From Macrosoma leucophasiata (taxonomy: Eukaryota > Arthropoda > Insecta > Lepidoptera > Hedylidae): 64,000 nt of DNA. This document shows positions 21,031 through 31,647 of this stretch, one piece after another. The stretch's first letter is position 1. The number at the start of each line of letters is the position of its first letter. The position numbers and the translations under genes were made by a program. The stretch lies in NCBI GenBank assembly GCA_036365455.1, contig JAWQUS010000020.1, positions 8,529,001 through 8,593,000 on the forward strand, in the 5' to 3' direction. The notes under the pieces were generated by a model, which had not been told where the DNA came from, made no database searches, and worked only from the letters and a program-made list of their open reading frames with translations.

Positions 21031-23266
21031 CAAAGGTCACTACAGCCCTAAGATGCCCAGTGGCGGGCAGTTAAACTAAAATTTGCAGTTTTTGAGTGTG
21101 TAAATTGTGTTAAAAGTCCAGTTTGAAACAGTGATAAAAATGTACCTAAATATAATAATAATATATGAGTAACCACAATAACATGTACAATCAAATCGCA
21201 TCACATTTAATTACTTTTTAATTGAACAATCCATTTCATTAAAAAGTAATTAATCAGCTCTTGAACAATTTTGGCTACTTATGGGATAGATAAAAATGTT
21301 GGGCATTGATTGATTTGAAATATTAATTTTCCGTGTACGGTTAATAAATGTCCACAATTAGGTTGTGAATTCATTATGCAATCCATTCATTGTTATATAA
21401 TCTATCAGATCACCCTACCCATAACTATACATACAGAATGTATGATGTCCCTGTATAACATAGTGTCATACATAATATAGTGTGGACACTCAATTTTTTC
21501 ACTCAAAATTAATGCTTTTATAATTTTTCGCATTCCTATTTCGTTTGCACTTTCATTTAAAAATATTACAAACACAAACAATCTTTACTAATTAATTTTT
21601 AAAACCACGTGCTCGACTTGAATACAAGACGTGTCGTGAGTAGTCGTGACGCGTGAGAACGATATCGGTTTTACACATTTAGTATGGTAACGTTCACACT
21701 AGTAATGCGTAATGTGTCGTGATGGCTTCTGTTGTGTCGCATCAAAAACGATCCCGGTCGAATCAGAGCGGAGGGGCGTCAGATACGTCAGACACATATG
21801 CAAACGCCTATGTTGTGTTATGTCGCGTCAGAATAGGATAACTCTTGGGAGGACGGTAAAAACGTTTTTTTCACCCTTTTTAGATCTGCCGTTGTATTGA
21901 TTCAAATTATCGCATAAGGCGTCACAATACGGCATATAAATGTAAAAACTAATCATCACATCACGACACGACACATCACGTCACGTCACGTCACGTCACG
22001 TCAGACAAATATAACACCGCCTTTATTGTCGTCGATCAAGGTCGATATTTTCCTCATATTATTGTGTATGCGGGTAGCTTCAAAAGGATGACATCACATT
22101 TTTATTAAACTATAGGCCTTAAATAATGGAATTGATAATTGAAATCTTTTAGTTTTGAGTGTACATAATAATAAATTATATTTGTAATAATATATAATGT
22201 AGTCAAATTAGCAAGTGAATAAATGTATCACCTATTTCATTATTTTTAATAATATTTTGTTCAGTAATTTCATTGAAATAATACACATCGGCCAAATTAT
22301 ATATATTATGATAATTATAAAATAAATATAGGACATAGCGATACTTTATAAAAATCTCAATTATATTTTTTTCTTTTCTCTTTAATTAAATCAATAATTA
22401 CTCATAGATCTACTGATGTAATGACGCCACAACTGCCTTATTTGAATGTATGAATTACACCATGAAATACCTCTTATGATATTTTTGTTATTGAGAAAAG
22501 AATAAAAAATAATACAAAATAATTTAGTATTATATTCACCATAACGTACCTTAAAGTCTTCACGGATGTACCTATGTATAATCGTAAATGAGAATTTTCG
22601 CCCGTGAGTGAAGATTATGAAACATACCTACATGTTGAAAAAATAAAAAAAATATGATTACTTATCGCATTTTAAATAATTGATAAAGATGTTTCTATTT
22701 ACTGAAAATGGTTTAATTTTTTATTTCAATATGAGAAAAATTTATGATAAAAGCCGAATCTAATTTTTTGGGACACGTTATGCTTAGTTTTTAAACCTCT
22801 ATTGTATTTTATTACATATTTATTTAACGGGCCGTATTTAAACACAAACGGTTAGATGACTAATTTGCACTTTTAGCATTTATTCTAAAGCGTAGCTATT
22901 TTGTATGGTTTAGTATAAAGAGATTATATTTAATTTTGTTGTTTTAAACGATACTTACCACTAACTTTATGTATTACTATTTTAAAAAGCTAGATGTAGT
23001 AGCTTTATAGTTGTTAGTTGTTATAAGTAAACAAAACTGAACAATCTCTTGAAAAATGTAAATGAATATATAATATTTTTAATGAATCTAATGTATTTTT
23101 AAATTTGTACATTGTTAATTGTTAGTGCTGGATAATTCTTAAGAGGTTGTAATTTTGCATTTGCAATAGTTGTTATTTAGATAAACATGCCTTAACTCTA
23201 TCATATTTGATATTGTAAATTAGATTAGATACCTATTAGATCTAATGTTTCAATAGATCTACACTG
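21031..23266. other. Long AT-rich interval; satellite-like CACGT tract inside
   Basis: No gene supported (the + ORF at 21712-21900 is in a repetitive tract). A 15-bp-arm hairpin with TTAATTACTTTTTAAT lies at about 21208-21252. The section 21600-22010 is richer in GC and in CGTCACGTCACG-like words. The rest to 23266 is plain AT-rich DNA. Confidence 0.5.
21955..22007 (+). repeat. (CACGT)n short tandem repeat
   Basis: CATCACATCACGACACGACA leads into five CACGT-like units. The flank at 21610-21730 carries inverse words (GTCGTGACGCGTGAG), so the repeat may be the arm of a larger foldback element. Confidence 0.7.
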
Positions 23267-23493
23267 CTCAACAATAAATATTGCACATCGAGCTTAGGAA
23301 GGCGACTTCGGCTTATTTCGGGTCTGTAGAGCGTTATCTCTTTCGCACCGTATTTGACGTTTGTCGACCATTTTGATCAAGTTTTGACCAATACTGAGTC
23401 AGTGCTTACGTAGGCAGTGTGCAGCAGAGATACGAAGTCGATACGAGCCGATCGTCTCTTTCGTAGGCTCGATGTGCAATATTAATTGTCGAG
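23267..23493 (+). mobile_element. MITE C copy 1 with about 25-bp inverted ends
   Basis: The ends pair as ATTGCACATCGAGC (23280-23293) with GCTCGATGTGCAAT (23467-23480) plus flanking matches, about 23 of 25 bp. The interior holds GTAGAGCGTTATCTCT and CCATTTTGATCAAGTTTTGA. Two relatives in opposite orientation lie at 24.6 and 42.2 kb. No ORF, so it is non-autonomous. Confidence 0.75.
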
Positions 23494-23751
23494 TATGTAT
23501 TTTATTATGTATATTATGCATAGCAACGATTACGTAAGGTTCGGTCGAGTATTGGCTTCTGGCTCAGGAAACCTTTGCATCGGTGTTTTTAGACAAACAG
23601 AAATGTTTACCATGATAAGATAATTTAAGTCCTACATATTCTGATTTGGGAAACCACGTCTGTGTAATAACTTAGACAAACATTAATACCGCCGGCTTAA
23701 TACCCTGACGGGATCGTAAGGGTCACCTTATTTGAGAAAATTTAATGTCAT

Positions 23752-24063
23752 TTTTTTTTATGTAATAGCACTTCTGTTACATGAAAAATGAAAAATATGT
23801 ATACAAGCATGCAGTTCACATTGATGTTAAGTGATGACTGCAGCTTATAGACACCCACACAAAGACCAAGGTCAAAATGCAGATGCGTTACCACTCCTGA
23901 GGCCTAAGGTGTTTTTGCCTCTGTGCCGGAAATTACAGGGCCGTACATTACCACCTGACCGGAACACGATAGTGCTGAACACTACCCATTTAGGGGCATG
24001 CTAGGTGATGCGGTGGTGCCTACGCCCGCGAGCTCCGTCACTGGAGCTCTACCACCAGTAAAA
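23752..24063 (+). repeat. Repeat A copy 2
   Basis: A full-length-like copy, from the T-run/ATGTAAT 5' edge through ACAAGCATGCAGTTCACATT, CCGGAAATTACAGGGCCGTA and GGTGGTGCCTACGCCCGCGA to the terminal hairpin GAGCTCC..GGAGCTC and TACCACCAGTAAAA. It looks like a SINE or a LINE 3' tail; no coding part. Confidence 0.85.
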
Positions 24064-24636
24064 TTGTCGTTGTTCATGTTTTATGTCCATATCTCTGTAT
24101 ATTTACGGGATGACTGGTTTTGTCGGCGAATCGTTCTATAGAGAAACGTTTGTCAGAGATAAATTTCAGAATCGAAATTACTTAACCCTTTATTCATAAA
24201 CGTATATAGCTAAATATATAGCTGTAATAAGCTTGGTCTTTGTCAGCCGCATTGTCAAATGCGTTAAATTGAAAGAGATAACACAGAGATTGGCAATACT
24301 TTAGCTAAAATAAGTTGTTGACTTAGGAGGTGAGTCTCGATCGGACCTTACTATTAGAACAACAATCAATTTCCGTTCCTATTCTATAATAATGATCACG
24401 CTAATATCATTCCATTGTAAGTGTATGATAAATGTATTATTGGGAGACTGATTTATTTACTAAGTTTCGATCTTTGTACTGGAAGTTATTCAAAATATAT
24501 TGGGATATAATCAAATATAATTTTCATTTTGTTTTTAGTCCTTTTCATTTATTTTTAACATGTAATTTTTTCATATTTTTTATAATGTAACCTATAAACA
24601 TTTATGTTAAAACCAGGTATCTTCCTAGGAAGAAAT
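24064..24636. other. AT-rich interval without a gene
   Basis: Nothing recognised on either strand. Confidence 0.5.
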
Positions 24637-24832
24637 CGTTCTCAACGAGCAATCGAGGTAAGAGACAATCGGCTAGTGTCGACTTCGTAGAGCGTTATCT
24701 CTGTTGCACACTGCCTACGTATGTACATAAGTATTGATACTACGGTGTTGGTCAAAATTTATTCAAAATGGTCGAGAAACGTCGTATAGATACCTAGGTG
24801 CGAAAGAGAACGCTCTACAGACCCGAAATCTC
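24637..24832 (-). mobile_element. MITE C copy 2 (diverged)
   Basis: It shares GTAGAGCGTTATCTCTGTTG, GGTCAAAATTTATTCAAAAT and GCTCTACAGACCCGAAAT with copy 1 in reverse orientation. The outer ends have decayed. Confidence 0.65.
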
Positions 24833-24908
24833 AATATTTCATGGTGGACTGTAGAGAAAGAAAGAAAGAAGGAAAATTTTATTTCGTTTAGATCTTTACT
24901 GATACTTT

Positions 24909-25077
24909 ATAGGTTAAAATCCCACTGCAGAATCTTTCGTTAAATTTTTGATAGGCAACCTAGTGGATATATAATAATATATATTCTCTAGAATCTAGAT
25001 TATAAATATGCGTAAAAATTAGGTTTGCAGCATATATGGACGAACGATATGATTCTGCAGTGGGATCCCAACCTAAT
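24909..25077. mobile_element. MITE M copy 1 with inverted ends sharing the mariner terminal motif
   Basis: The left end ATAGGTTAAAATCCCACTGC pairs with the right end GCAGTGGGATCCCAACCTA. The interior has GCAACCTAGTGGATAT and GTTTGCAGCATATATGGACG. The second copy (49958-50190) has the same ends. The terminal AGGTTGGG is also the start of the mariner ends in this window, so mobilisation by mariner transposase is plausible. Confidence 0.7.
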
Positions 25078-25240
25078 AGGTTGGGGAAAAAGTCTTTTCG
25101 CATTATAATAGGTTGGGGAAAAAGTCTTTTCGCATTATAATAGGTTGGGGAAAAAGTCTTTTCGCATTATAGTATATATGAACTTGTAATAAAATCTCTT
25201 TGGCTGTAGTATTTGTATCTGGCTGGTTTTGGTATCATTG
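25075..25240 (+). mobile_element. Mariner 5' end fragment with its terminal repeat in three tandem copies
   Basis: A 32-bp unit (AATAGGTTGGGGAAAAAGTC..GCATTAT) is repeated exactly at 25075-25106, 25107-25138 and 25139-25170. The last copy continues into about 70 bp of mariner 5' non-coding sequence (ATATATGAACTTGTAATAAA to GGTATCATTGAA) nearly matching the element at 51.0 kb, then stops abruptly. No transposase follows. Confidence 0.9.
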
Positions 25241-25378
25241 AATATATAGCCTATAGCCTTCCTCGATAAATGGGCTATCTAACACTGAAAAAATTTTTCA
25301 AATCGGATTAGAAGTTTCTGAAATTAGCGCGTTCAAACAAACAAACAAACTCTTCAGCTTAATAATATTAGTAGGTAT
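25241..25378 (+). repeat. LINE tail-like dispersed repeat
   Basis: TATAGCCTTCCTCGATAAAT, GGGCTATCTAACACTGAAAA and (CAAA)n followed by CTCTTCAGCTTAATAATATT are recalled as a very common lepidopteran repeat tail, probably RTE-type. It begins exactly where the mariner fragment breaks. Confidence 0.6.
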
Positions 25379-25475
25379 AGAATAATACTGTATTAATAAT
25401 TATTTAATAATATACCTTCTGAGATTTTTGGTTTTACTATTTTCCTTACAATTTCTTCATAATTCTTTTCCTTTT

Positions 25476-25546
25476 TCAAGTTATTTAAAAAAAAATTATG
25501 TGTAATGTAACATACATCACACATAATTGATTTTTAAATAACTTGA
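25476..25546. repeat. AT-rich 71-nt hairpin
   Basis: Arms TCAAGTTATTTAAAA..TTATGTGT and ACACATAATTGATTTTTAAA..CTTGA pair over about 28 bp with a short loop. It could be a tiny foldback element; precursor-RNA size alone is not evidence of a miRNA. Confidence 0.6.
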
Positions 25547-25552
25547 TAACGT

Positions 25553-26104
25553 TCAGGGATTAAAAAGCGATACCTAAATACTTACCGTTACCACTGTCCC
25601 AAAGAAACTCTAGGGTGTAGACATCACCTAATCAACATGATTTTAAATCCAAATAGTTAAAGAAAGAGAAATAGATATTTTACCAACTTGATGATGATGA
25701 TACATATTATGTATTGTGATTTTTAATCTTTATTTCAGGTGAAAAATGTCCACTGCTTTCGTATTCCAGTTAGGTGGTGACGTACAGCTTCGTAATTTTC
25801 CATGACAGCTTGGGCTTAGGAGACCTAGGAGTAGCATCTACAAAAGAGCTCTTACTGAGTATGTTGGGTAGCGGAATTCTTCTCAGTAGTGACTGCACTT
25901 TGAACTCTGCTAAGTAAATAACTTTGATCTTGACGAATAAGATTTTCTGTTTTCTTCACTTATTATCATTGAAGGAATTGAAAAATTTTGTGATAATTAT
26001 ATTTTAACTAAGTACTTTAAATTCCAATTTACTATTAATATATATTATGTTTTTGCTTTTAGTATATGTAATGGTTATTCACTCTAGCTAAAGGTTATAA
26101 ATAT
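25553..26104. other. AT-rich interval with a LINE-tail scrap
   Basis: Only TTTCAGGTGAAAAATGTCCA at 25733 hints at the RTE-type tail seen at 31.65 kb. No gene. Confidence 0.4.
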
Positions 26105-26106
26105 TA

Positions 26107-27402
26107 GGTTGGGGAAAAAGTTTCTTCGCATTTTTTAAGATAATTCAAAACATTTTTTAATATAGTTTATTTAAATTTAACTAAAGTATGTATGTACAAT
26201 TTTGTTCGATAACCTTTTGCCATCTTGTAGGTAGGGACATGATCCCATTGCTATAACAATTTTGGGACTTCTCATCAAAATACCGCGACAAGTGGATTTG
26301 GCAGTCCTCTCGTGATGTTAACCTAACATTGCATAAATAATTCTGAAGAGACCGAAACAGGTGGAAATCTGAAGGTGCAAGGTCAGGACTATACGGCGGA
26401 TGCATGAACACCTCCCAGCCAAACTCTCTTAATTTTTGCTGAGTGGCTATACATGTGTGAGGTCTAGCGTTATCATGATGAAACACCACACCCCTTCTGT
26501 TGATCAATTCCGGCCGCTTTCTCTCAACTTCTTGCTTTAATCTCATCAGTTGTTCGCAGTAGAGTTCAGAATCGATAGTCCTGCCTAGTGGTAATAGCTC
26601 ATAATGAATAATGTCCTTCCAATCCCACCACACACACAACATCACCTTATCACCTTATTGCGAGTTAACCCGGGTTTCGCCACAGTCTGTGAAGCCTGAC
26701 CGGCCTTTGACCACGACCTTTTTCGCACGTTCTTGTCGTACGTGATCAACTTTTAATCACCAGTTATCAGCTTCTTCAAAAATGATTCGGTTTCATTACG
26801 TCGTAATAAAGAATCACAAATGAGTACACGGTTCATTAGGTTTCTTTCAGTGAGCTCGTGAGGTACCCAAATATCGAGCTTTTTTTTGTACTCAGCTTTT
26901 TCAAATGCGCCAAAACTGTTTTGTGATCAATTCTCAGTTCTTCAGCTACGTCGTAACTACTGATATGTCGATCTTGCTCCACTTTTTCAAAAATGGCATT
27001 CATTTTATTCGTAATAGGGCGACCAGAGCGAGGTGCATCTTTGACATCAAAATTTCCGGATTGAAAACGCTCAAACCAAATTTGTGCTACTCTCACAGAC
27101 ACTGCACTAGGTCCATAAACATCGCAAATTTTTTTCGCGGCTTGCGTACAAAAAAGGTAAAATTGCACCTTTTTTGTAGTAAAATTTTAAAATGTATCGA
27201 ATTTCTTCATTAGATTCACTCATCTTGACAGTACGAAATACAAATGAAAATCACACATTTGCCTAATTTGAATTTGGAATTATGTTCTTTAAAATTTTAA
27301 CTTTCAATGATACCAAAACCAGCCAGACACAAATACTACAGCCAAAGAGATTTTATTACAAGTTCATACATACTATAATGCGAAAAGACTTTTTCTCCAA
27401 CC
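26107..27402 (-). mobile_element. Mariner element 1, defective
   Basis: About 1.3 kb on the minus strand, bounded by TIRs beginning GGTTGGGGAAAAAGT (26107) and GGTTGGAGAAAAAGTC (reverse strand from 27402), with TA on each side (26105-26106, 27403-27404). The structure and target fit the Tc1/mariner family. The long internal match to the element at 51 kb shows a recent common source. Confidence 0.9.
26181..27223 (-). pseudogene. Mariner transposase pseudogene (DD34D) in element 1
   Basis: The start is the ATG at 27223. MSESNEEIRYILKFYYKKG is followed by a frame change near 27160, then AAKKICDVYGPSAVSVRVAQ, RFQSGNF and KDAPRSGRP (the paired-type N-terminal DNA-binding region). A five-base T-run at 26897-26901, six in the sister copy, shifts the frame again after AHLKK. 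The first catalytic block reads ITGD followed by a stop where the sister copy has ITGDEKW. The rest (26645-26181) has HHDNARPHT and PPYSPDLAPSDFHLF with 34 residues between the two Asp, as expected of DD34D. The product cannot be made whole. Canonical length is about 345 residues. Confidence 0.9.
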
Positions 27403-27404
27403 TA

Positions 27405-27928
27405 TTAATATATAAATGAACCTAATTTCATTTGCTATTTACAGCGAGCCTTTCTCGTAATATTGAATAGAGTTCTCTATAAATTCTGAGATAAGTTGTG
27501 TCTATTTCGTTTATGATACGGGATGAACTTGATCTGGGTAGCGAGTATAAATTAACTATATCAAATATGCTACCAATTGTTTATGAAATAATATAGTGGG
27601 CAGCAGGCAATACCTCTTATTGCGAAGCGTTTACAACTTAAGTGTAATCTTTAGGATAATGTAGAGTCACGATATTTAATGCGTCTATATTTACGTATTG
27701 AGATATCGATATTGTTAGTTATGTAAAATATTATGAGAACTGATTTCGCTAAGATCTACCTACCTACGACTACGATTACGATCGATCTACGACCTACCTT
27801 CTAGCATTCACCCTTTGCTATTTTGTTGCTATTTTATGATTTTTGTCAAGCGGCAAAAGCCCTTCCCCGTCGGGCTGATAGGTAAACTAGGAGATCTGTG
27901 TAAACAAGTGTCTTGAAATTTAACTACA
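27405..27928. other. AT-rich interval without a gene
   Basis: Nothing recognised. (CTAC)-rich words at 27755-27800 are low complexity. Confidence 0.5.
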
Positions 27929-28214
27929 TTTTTTTATGTAATTGAAGTGGTAAACAAGCATGCAGTTCACATTGATGTTAAGTGATGACTGCACCCTATA
28001 GACACCCACACAAAGACGAAGGTCAAAATGCAGATGCGTTACCACTCCTGAGGCCTAAGGTGTTATGCCTCTGTGCCGGAAATTACAGGGCCGTACATTA
28101 CCACTGACCGGAACACGATAGTGCTGAACACTACCATTTAGCGGCTAGTATATTAGGTAATGCGGTGGTGCCTACCCCCGCGAGCTCCGTCACTGGAGCT
28201 CTACCACCAGTAAA
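27929..28214 (+). repeat. Repeat A copy 3
   Basis: Near full length, from the T-run/ATGTAATTGAAGTGG edge to GAGCTCC..GGAGCTCTACCACCAGTAAAA. Very close to copy 2. Confidence 0.85.
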
Positions 28215-28342
28215 ACATATATGTAGCGTTCACCTTACCTTTTTATTAAACTTACAATAATTTGCATACATGTCTGAATTATAAAATGGACGTCGGTATC
28301 CTCTCGGTCATACAATCATAACGGTGATATTCTAGCGGACGC

Positions 28343-28375
28343 TATATAAGCAGTAATTGTTAATTCGACACAGTT
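28343..28375 (+). promoter_or_regulatory. Candidate TATA plus initiator core promoter
   Basis: TATATAAG at 28343-28350 is followed about 27 bp later by CGACACAGTTCTG (A at 28370), spacing typical of an insect TATA/initiator pair. It precedes the short ORF at 28440. No transcript evidence is available. Confidence 0.4.
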
Positions 28376-28439
28376 CTGTGCATAAATCACACCTAGTTGC
28401 AGAGAGAGGCCAATCTGTACAATTTATAATACATTACCG

Positions 28440-28727
28440 ATGGAAACTACTGCGCACCGTGCCCCGGCGTCACCGACAGGAAGTCAGCTCTTCATAGCAA
28501 ATGTAATATCCGACATTCGGGAGATCCATCACCGGCTAACGGTGATCCGTGAGGCTGTTAGAGAAAAATTGGTAGCTTGTAATTATTGTAGTAGTTGCGT
28601 TGTTCCGAATTGCGATTCAGTCAGCTGTCGGCATATGCCGCAAATGCACGCGAGTCGCGCGCGCACCGGTCGCGGCCTCCGCGATCGCGTTCGTATATTT
28701 CGCGCAACGAAATGCGGCTCGCCATAA
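28440..28727 (+). CDS. Possible small protein or first exon, unknown function
   Basis: This 95-residue frame opens with METTAHRAPASPTGSQLFIA, continues with a helical, charged stretch (VISDIREIHHRLTVIREAVR), and ends in a Cys/Arg-rich part (CNYCSSCVVPNC). Its codons are GC-richer than the surroundings, and it lies 70 bp after the candidate start site at 28370, with leader CATTACCGATGG around the ATG. No known domain is recognised. The last 30 residues come from a CpG-rich tract (GCGCGCGCACCGGTCGCGG) and may be noise. It could be a first exon with downstream exons beyond the window, a genuine small protein, or chance. Treat as a hypothesis. Confidence 0.3.
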   Translation: METTAHRAPASPTGSQLFIANVISDIREIHHRLTVIREAVREKLVACNYCSSCVVPNCDSVSCRHMPQMHASRARTGRGLRDRVRIFRATKCGSP

Positions 28728-28939
28728 GAACTATTTACCGGTTTCGGAAATAAATATGTACCCTATGTGACACGTGCGTGATTTTTTTTTGGTCGATAAA
28801 AATATCGACTTTCTGTTCTACTGTGCACAATGAGTCGTTTTCGACTTTAATCACAATCGATCAGTTTTGTTTTGTACGGTGTTACGATAACGTTCGGTAG
28901 GCAGTTTTTTTTTTGTGTTGTGTGCACAAGTCGATAATT

Positions 28940-28998
28940 TTCAGTGTAGTGTATTGTGCATAATGGAAATTTAATGCTGGATGTTCTAACAAAACGCG
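28940..28998 (+). other. Possible non-coding 5' exon with splice donor
   Basis: An initiator-like TTTTCAGTGTAGTG at about 28938 is followed by a short leader and a strong donor AAAACGCGG|GTAAGT (GTAAGT at 28999-29004). No acceptor partner was identified. Confidence 0.25.
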
Positions 28999-29004
28999 GG
29001 TAAG

Positions 29005-29620
29005 TTTATAGATTTCAGTAACATTTACACAACAGCATAAAATATTTACACGATGAAAACATTGGCTGTCAATTGTAGATAGGTATAGCTTTCGTAATTT
29101 TATTTTACTTTGCCTCTTATCATAATATCTAATGGAAATTAGATATTTTCATCAATTTCCTCCATGCAGTGATCATGAATCAATCAAATGTCAAGGAAAA
29201 CGCACTGCTTATTATGATGCTAGACAGTGTGTCTACGGCTCTATGTAGAGCACTATTTGGATTCATGTGTATTGTATTCAGGCTGTACGCTTTTTCAGTC
29301 TAAGCGTGGATTTACCTAGTAGACGAACAACTGAATTTTTACATAGTGACAACATTTATTATCTACCAATTTCTTCGCGATGCTCCTAATCGTATAGGCA
29401 GATACCTACCTATTTTTATAAACAACGATATGACGACTTATGATGACGAATGACCCCTGCTTCAGAATAAATTAAGTCTACTTAGGTACCTACGAGTATA
29501 TCTCAGCTTAGAATCTACCTAATTAACTCTTTTATTTCTGACAAGTCTTTGATGAATCTCATAACAATTGCAAAATACTATTGCATTTTCTGTTTCCGTA
29601 TTTTCTAATCCTACTCACCT
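29005..29620. other. AT-rich interval without a gene
   Basis: Nothing recognised. It would be intron if the donor at 28999 is used. Confidence 0.4.
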
Positions 29621-29933
29621 TTTTACTGGTTGTAGAGCTCCAGTGACGGAGCTCGTGGGCGTAGGCGCCACCGCATTACCTAATATCCCTACTTGCCGCT
29701 AAATGAGTGTTAGCACTAGTGTAGTGTTCAGCACTATCGTGTTCCGGTCAGGTGGTAATGTACGGCCCTGTAATTTCCGGCACAGAGGCATAACACCTTA
29801 GGCCTCAGAAGTGGTAACGCATCTGCATTTTGTCCTTGGTCTTTGTGTGGGTCTATAGGCTGCAGTCATCATTTCACATCAATGTGAACTTCATGCTACT
29901 TTGCCACTATCATTCCATAAAAAAAAAAAAATA
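29621..29933 (-). repeat. Repeat A copy 4
   Basis: Reverse-oriented near full-length copy, starting TTTTACTGGTTGTAGAGCTC and ending in TTCCATAAAAAAAAAA. Confidence 0.85.
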
Positions 29934-29935
29934 AT

Positions 29936-30290
29936 AATGGCAACCCATTATACGTCCCACTGCTGGGCACGAGTCTCTCCCCTTTTTGGAGGGAGGCCTG
30001 GAGGTTACTCCATCACGCTGCTCCAATGCGGATTGGTGGAGGTGGGTGGGTTAGGGGCCAACCCGTAGTCGGATGTTTTCAAACCGCCCATAAGGCCTCC
30101 GACAAGGTTTAACGACTGCTATCCATCGATAGCAACCGGGACCGATGGCTTAACGTGCCCTCCGAAGCACGGAAACGCGCATTTAATTTGCCACTAGCGG
30201 TCACCCATCACACTACCCGACCGCGCCCGTAGTGCTTAACCGAGTAGATCACTAACGATGTACACCTGCCGCCGGGCCATGCGCGCTTTA
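29936..30290. repeat. GC-rich dispersed repeat (SINE-like)
   Basis: CCCACTGCTGGGCACGAGTC, CCAATGCGGATTGG, GGGACCGATGGCTTAACGTG and CCTCCGAAGCACGG are words I recall from abundant lepidopteran repeats of SINE type. It directly follows the A-run of repeat A copy 4. The internal boundary is not resolved. Confidence 0.55.
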
Positions 30291-31139
30291 AAAAAATATA
30301 TGAAAAGCTTGAATTTTAGATACAATTAAATCATGAAATGGAAAAAACGAAGCAACTAAAAGAGAGGAAAAAACCACTCTGTGACTCTGTAACCACTGTG
30401 CAATGAAAGTTGAAACCCTAGCGGCCCCTAGGCTTGACCATGACGGTTCAAGACGATGCTCTTAGCTGTCTCCCGTCGATGGCGGCGCCCGTGTGCATTG
30501 CACACCCTACACTATAGGTTATGCCGCCGAGGTTATACATTTAGAACATAGAAATAACAGAATAGGTACAATTTCTATCTTCTGACAGGCCGCTCTGTCC
30601 GCTGAACATTTTGGTCTTTTTGTCATAATTGTACAGTACGATTGAAATGGAATTTCACGCAATTACGATAAATTCGTTTGGCTTTAACATCAGTGCAATA
30701 GACATTCTGCGATTTATTTAATTTGTCCGGTAGTGTACGATGTACGTACAAGTTATGTTTCGACTCTTTCGACGGTAATTTGTATTGTTTCTACTAGATA
30801 GGTATAACCTACTTGTAACAGATTCTTTCATCTGGTCTCTCCGTTATTAGTTAAAAAGTTGTGAAGATGTTTATTGCTGACTACAATATGTTTATAGTCT
30901 TTGGAGTGTTAGTAGTAGGTTATGATTAGTCAGTAGGTATATTGGAAATTAAATAGTAAACGATTCAACTGATTGTAGTGCAAGGGTACCTATTTGTTAA
31001 GTTAGTAAGCGAAGAGTTATGGGGATGTTAGTTCTAGATTAATTGCTATCCCCTGTTAGCTTGTAGATAGTAATTGCCTTGAAAATATATAAAATGGTGT
31101 GCATTGTATGACATTATGTACCTAGGTATATATATTTTT
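30291..31139. other. Interval without a supported gene; GC-rich block inside
   Basis: 30410-30535 is GC-rich (CTAGCGGCCCCTAGG, GTCGATGGCGGCGCCC, the GTGTGCATTGCACAC palindrome) and may be an unrecognised repeat. The rest is AT-rich. Confidence 0.4.
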
Positions 31140-31505
31140 GTCTGAATGTTGACAGACAAGCAAACGGGCTACCTGATGGAAAGTGATCACCGTCACCTAT
31201 GAACATTAATTGCAACACCAGGGGAGTTGCCAACGCGCTGCCAGCTCTGAAGGACTCTTTTGACGCCATTTTGAAGAACCCCAAATTTTATCACCTAGGA
31301 AACAGAGGGAAGTTCGTTCCACAATTTACACGTTCTGGGCAGGAACGAACGTGAAAACCGCACCTTTGAGCACTGCCAGGTGTTCAGTCGGTGAAGGTGG
31401 AACTTCTCTCTTCGACGGATAGTACGGTGTAGGAAAAGAGACGGTGGCACCATGTCAAACAGTTCAGCAGAGCACTCACCATTGTAGAGACGGTACAACA
31501 CGCAC
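31140..31505 (-). pseudogene. LINE 3' end fragment (family E), minus strand
   Basis: The minus frame reads LYNGECSAELFDMVPPSLFL, RRREKFHLHRL and VRFSRSFLPRTCKLWNELPS, then the tail with GGGAGTTGCCAACGCGCTGC (plus orientation). It matches the longer + strand copy at 34.3-35.2 kb. Confidence 0.8.
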
Positions 31506-31647
31506 AGTAATACGCACACGCACACGCATAATAATATATGTATTATCACGCCACTTTCCATACGATAACGGTAGAGAGCGCTGAGCAGCAGTACACAGCA
31601 CACCCCTCGTGCTTCGTATACACTTGTCTACTTACCGTTTTTTATTT

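Noticed and set aside
25476..25546. A miRNA precursor
   Set aside because: Size and pairing fit, but the stem is a long A/T run with no sign of a defined mature arm, and foldback elements are frequent here.
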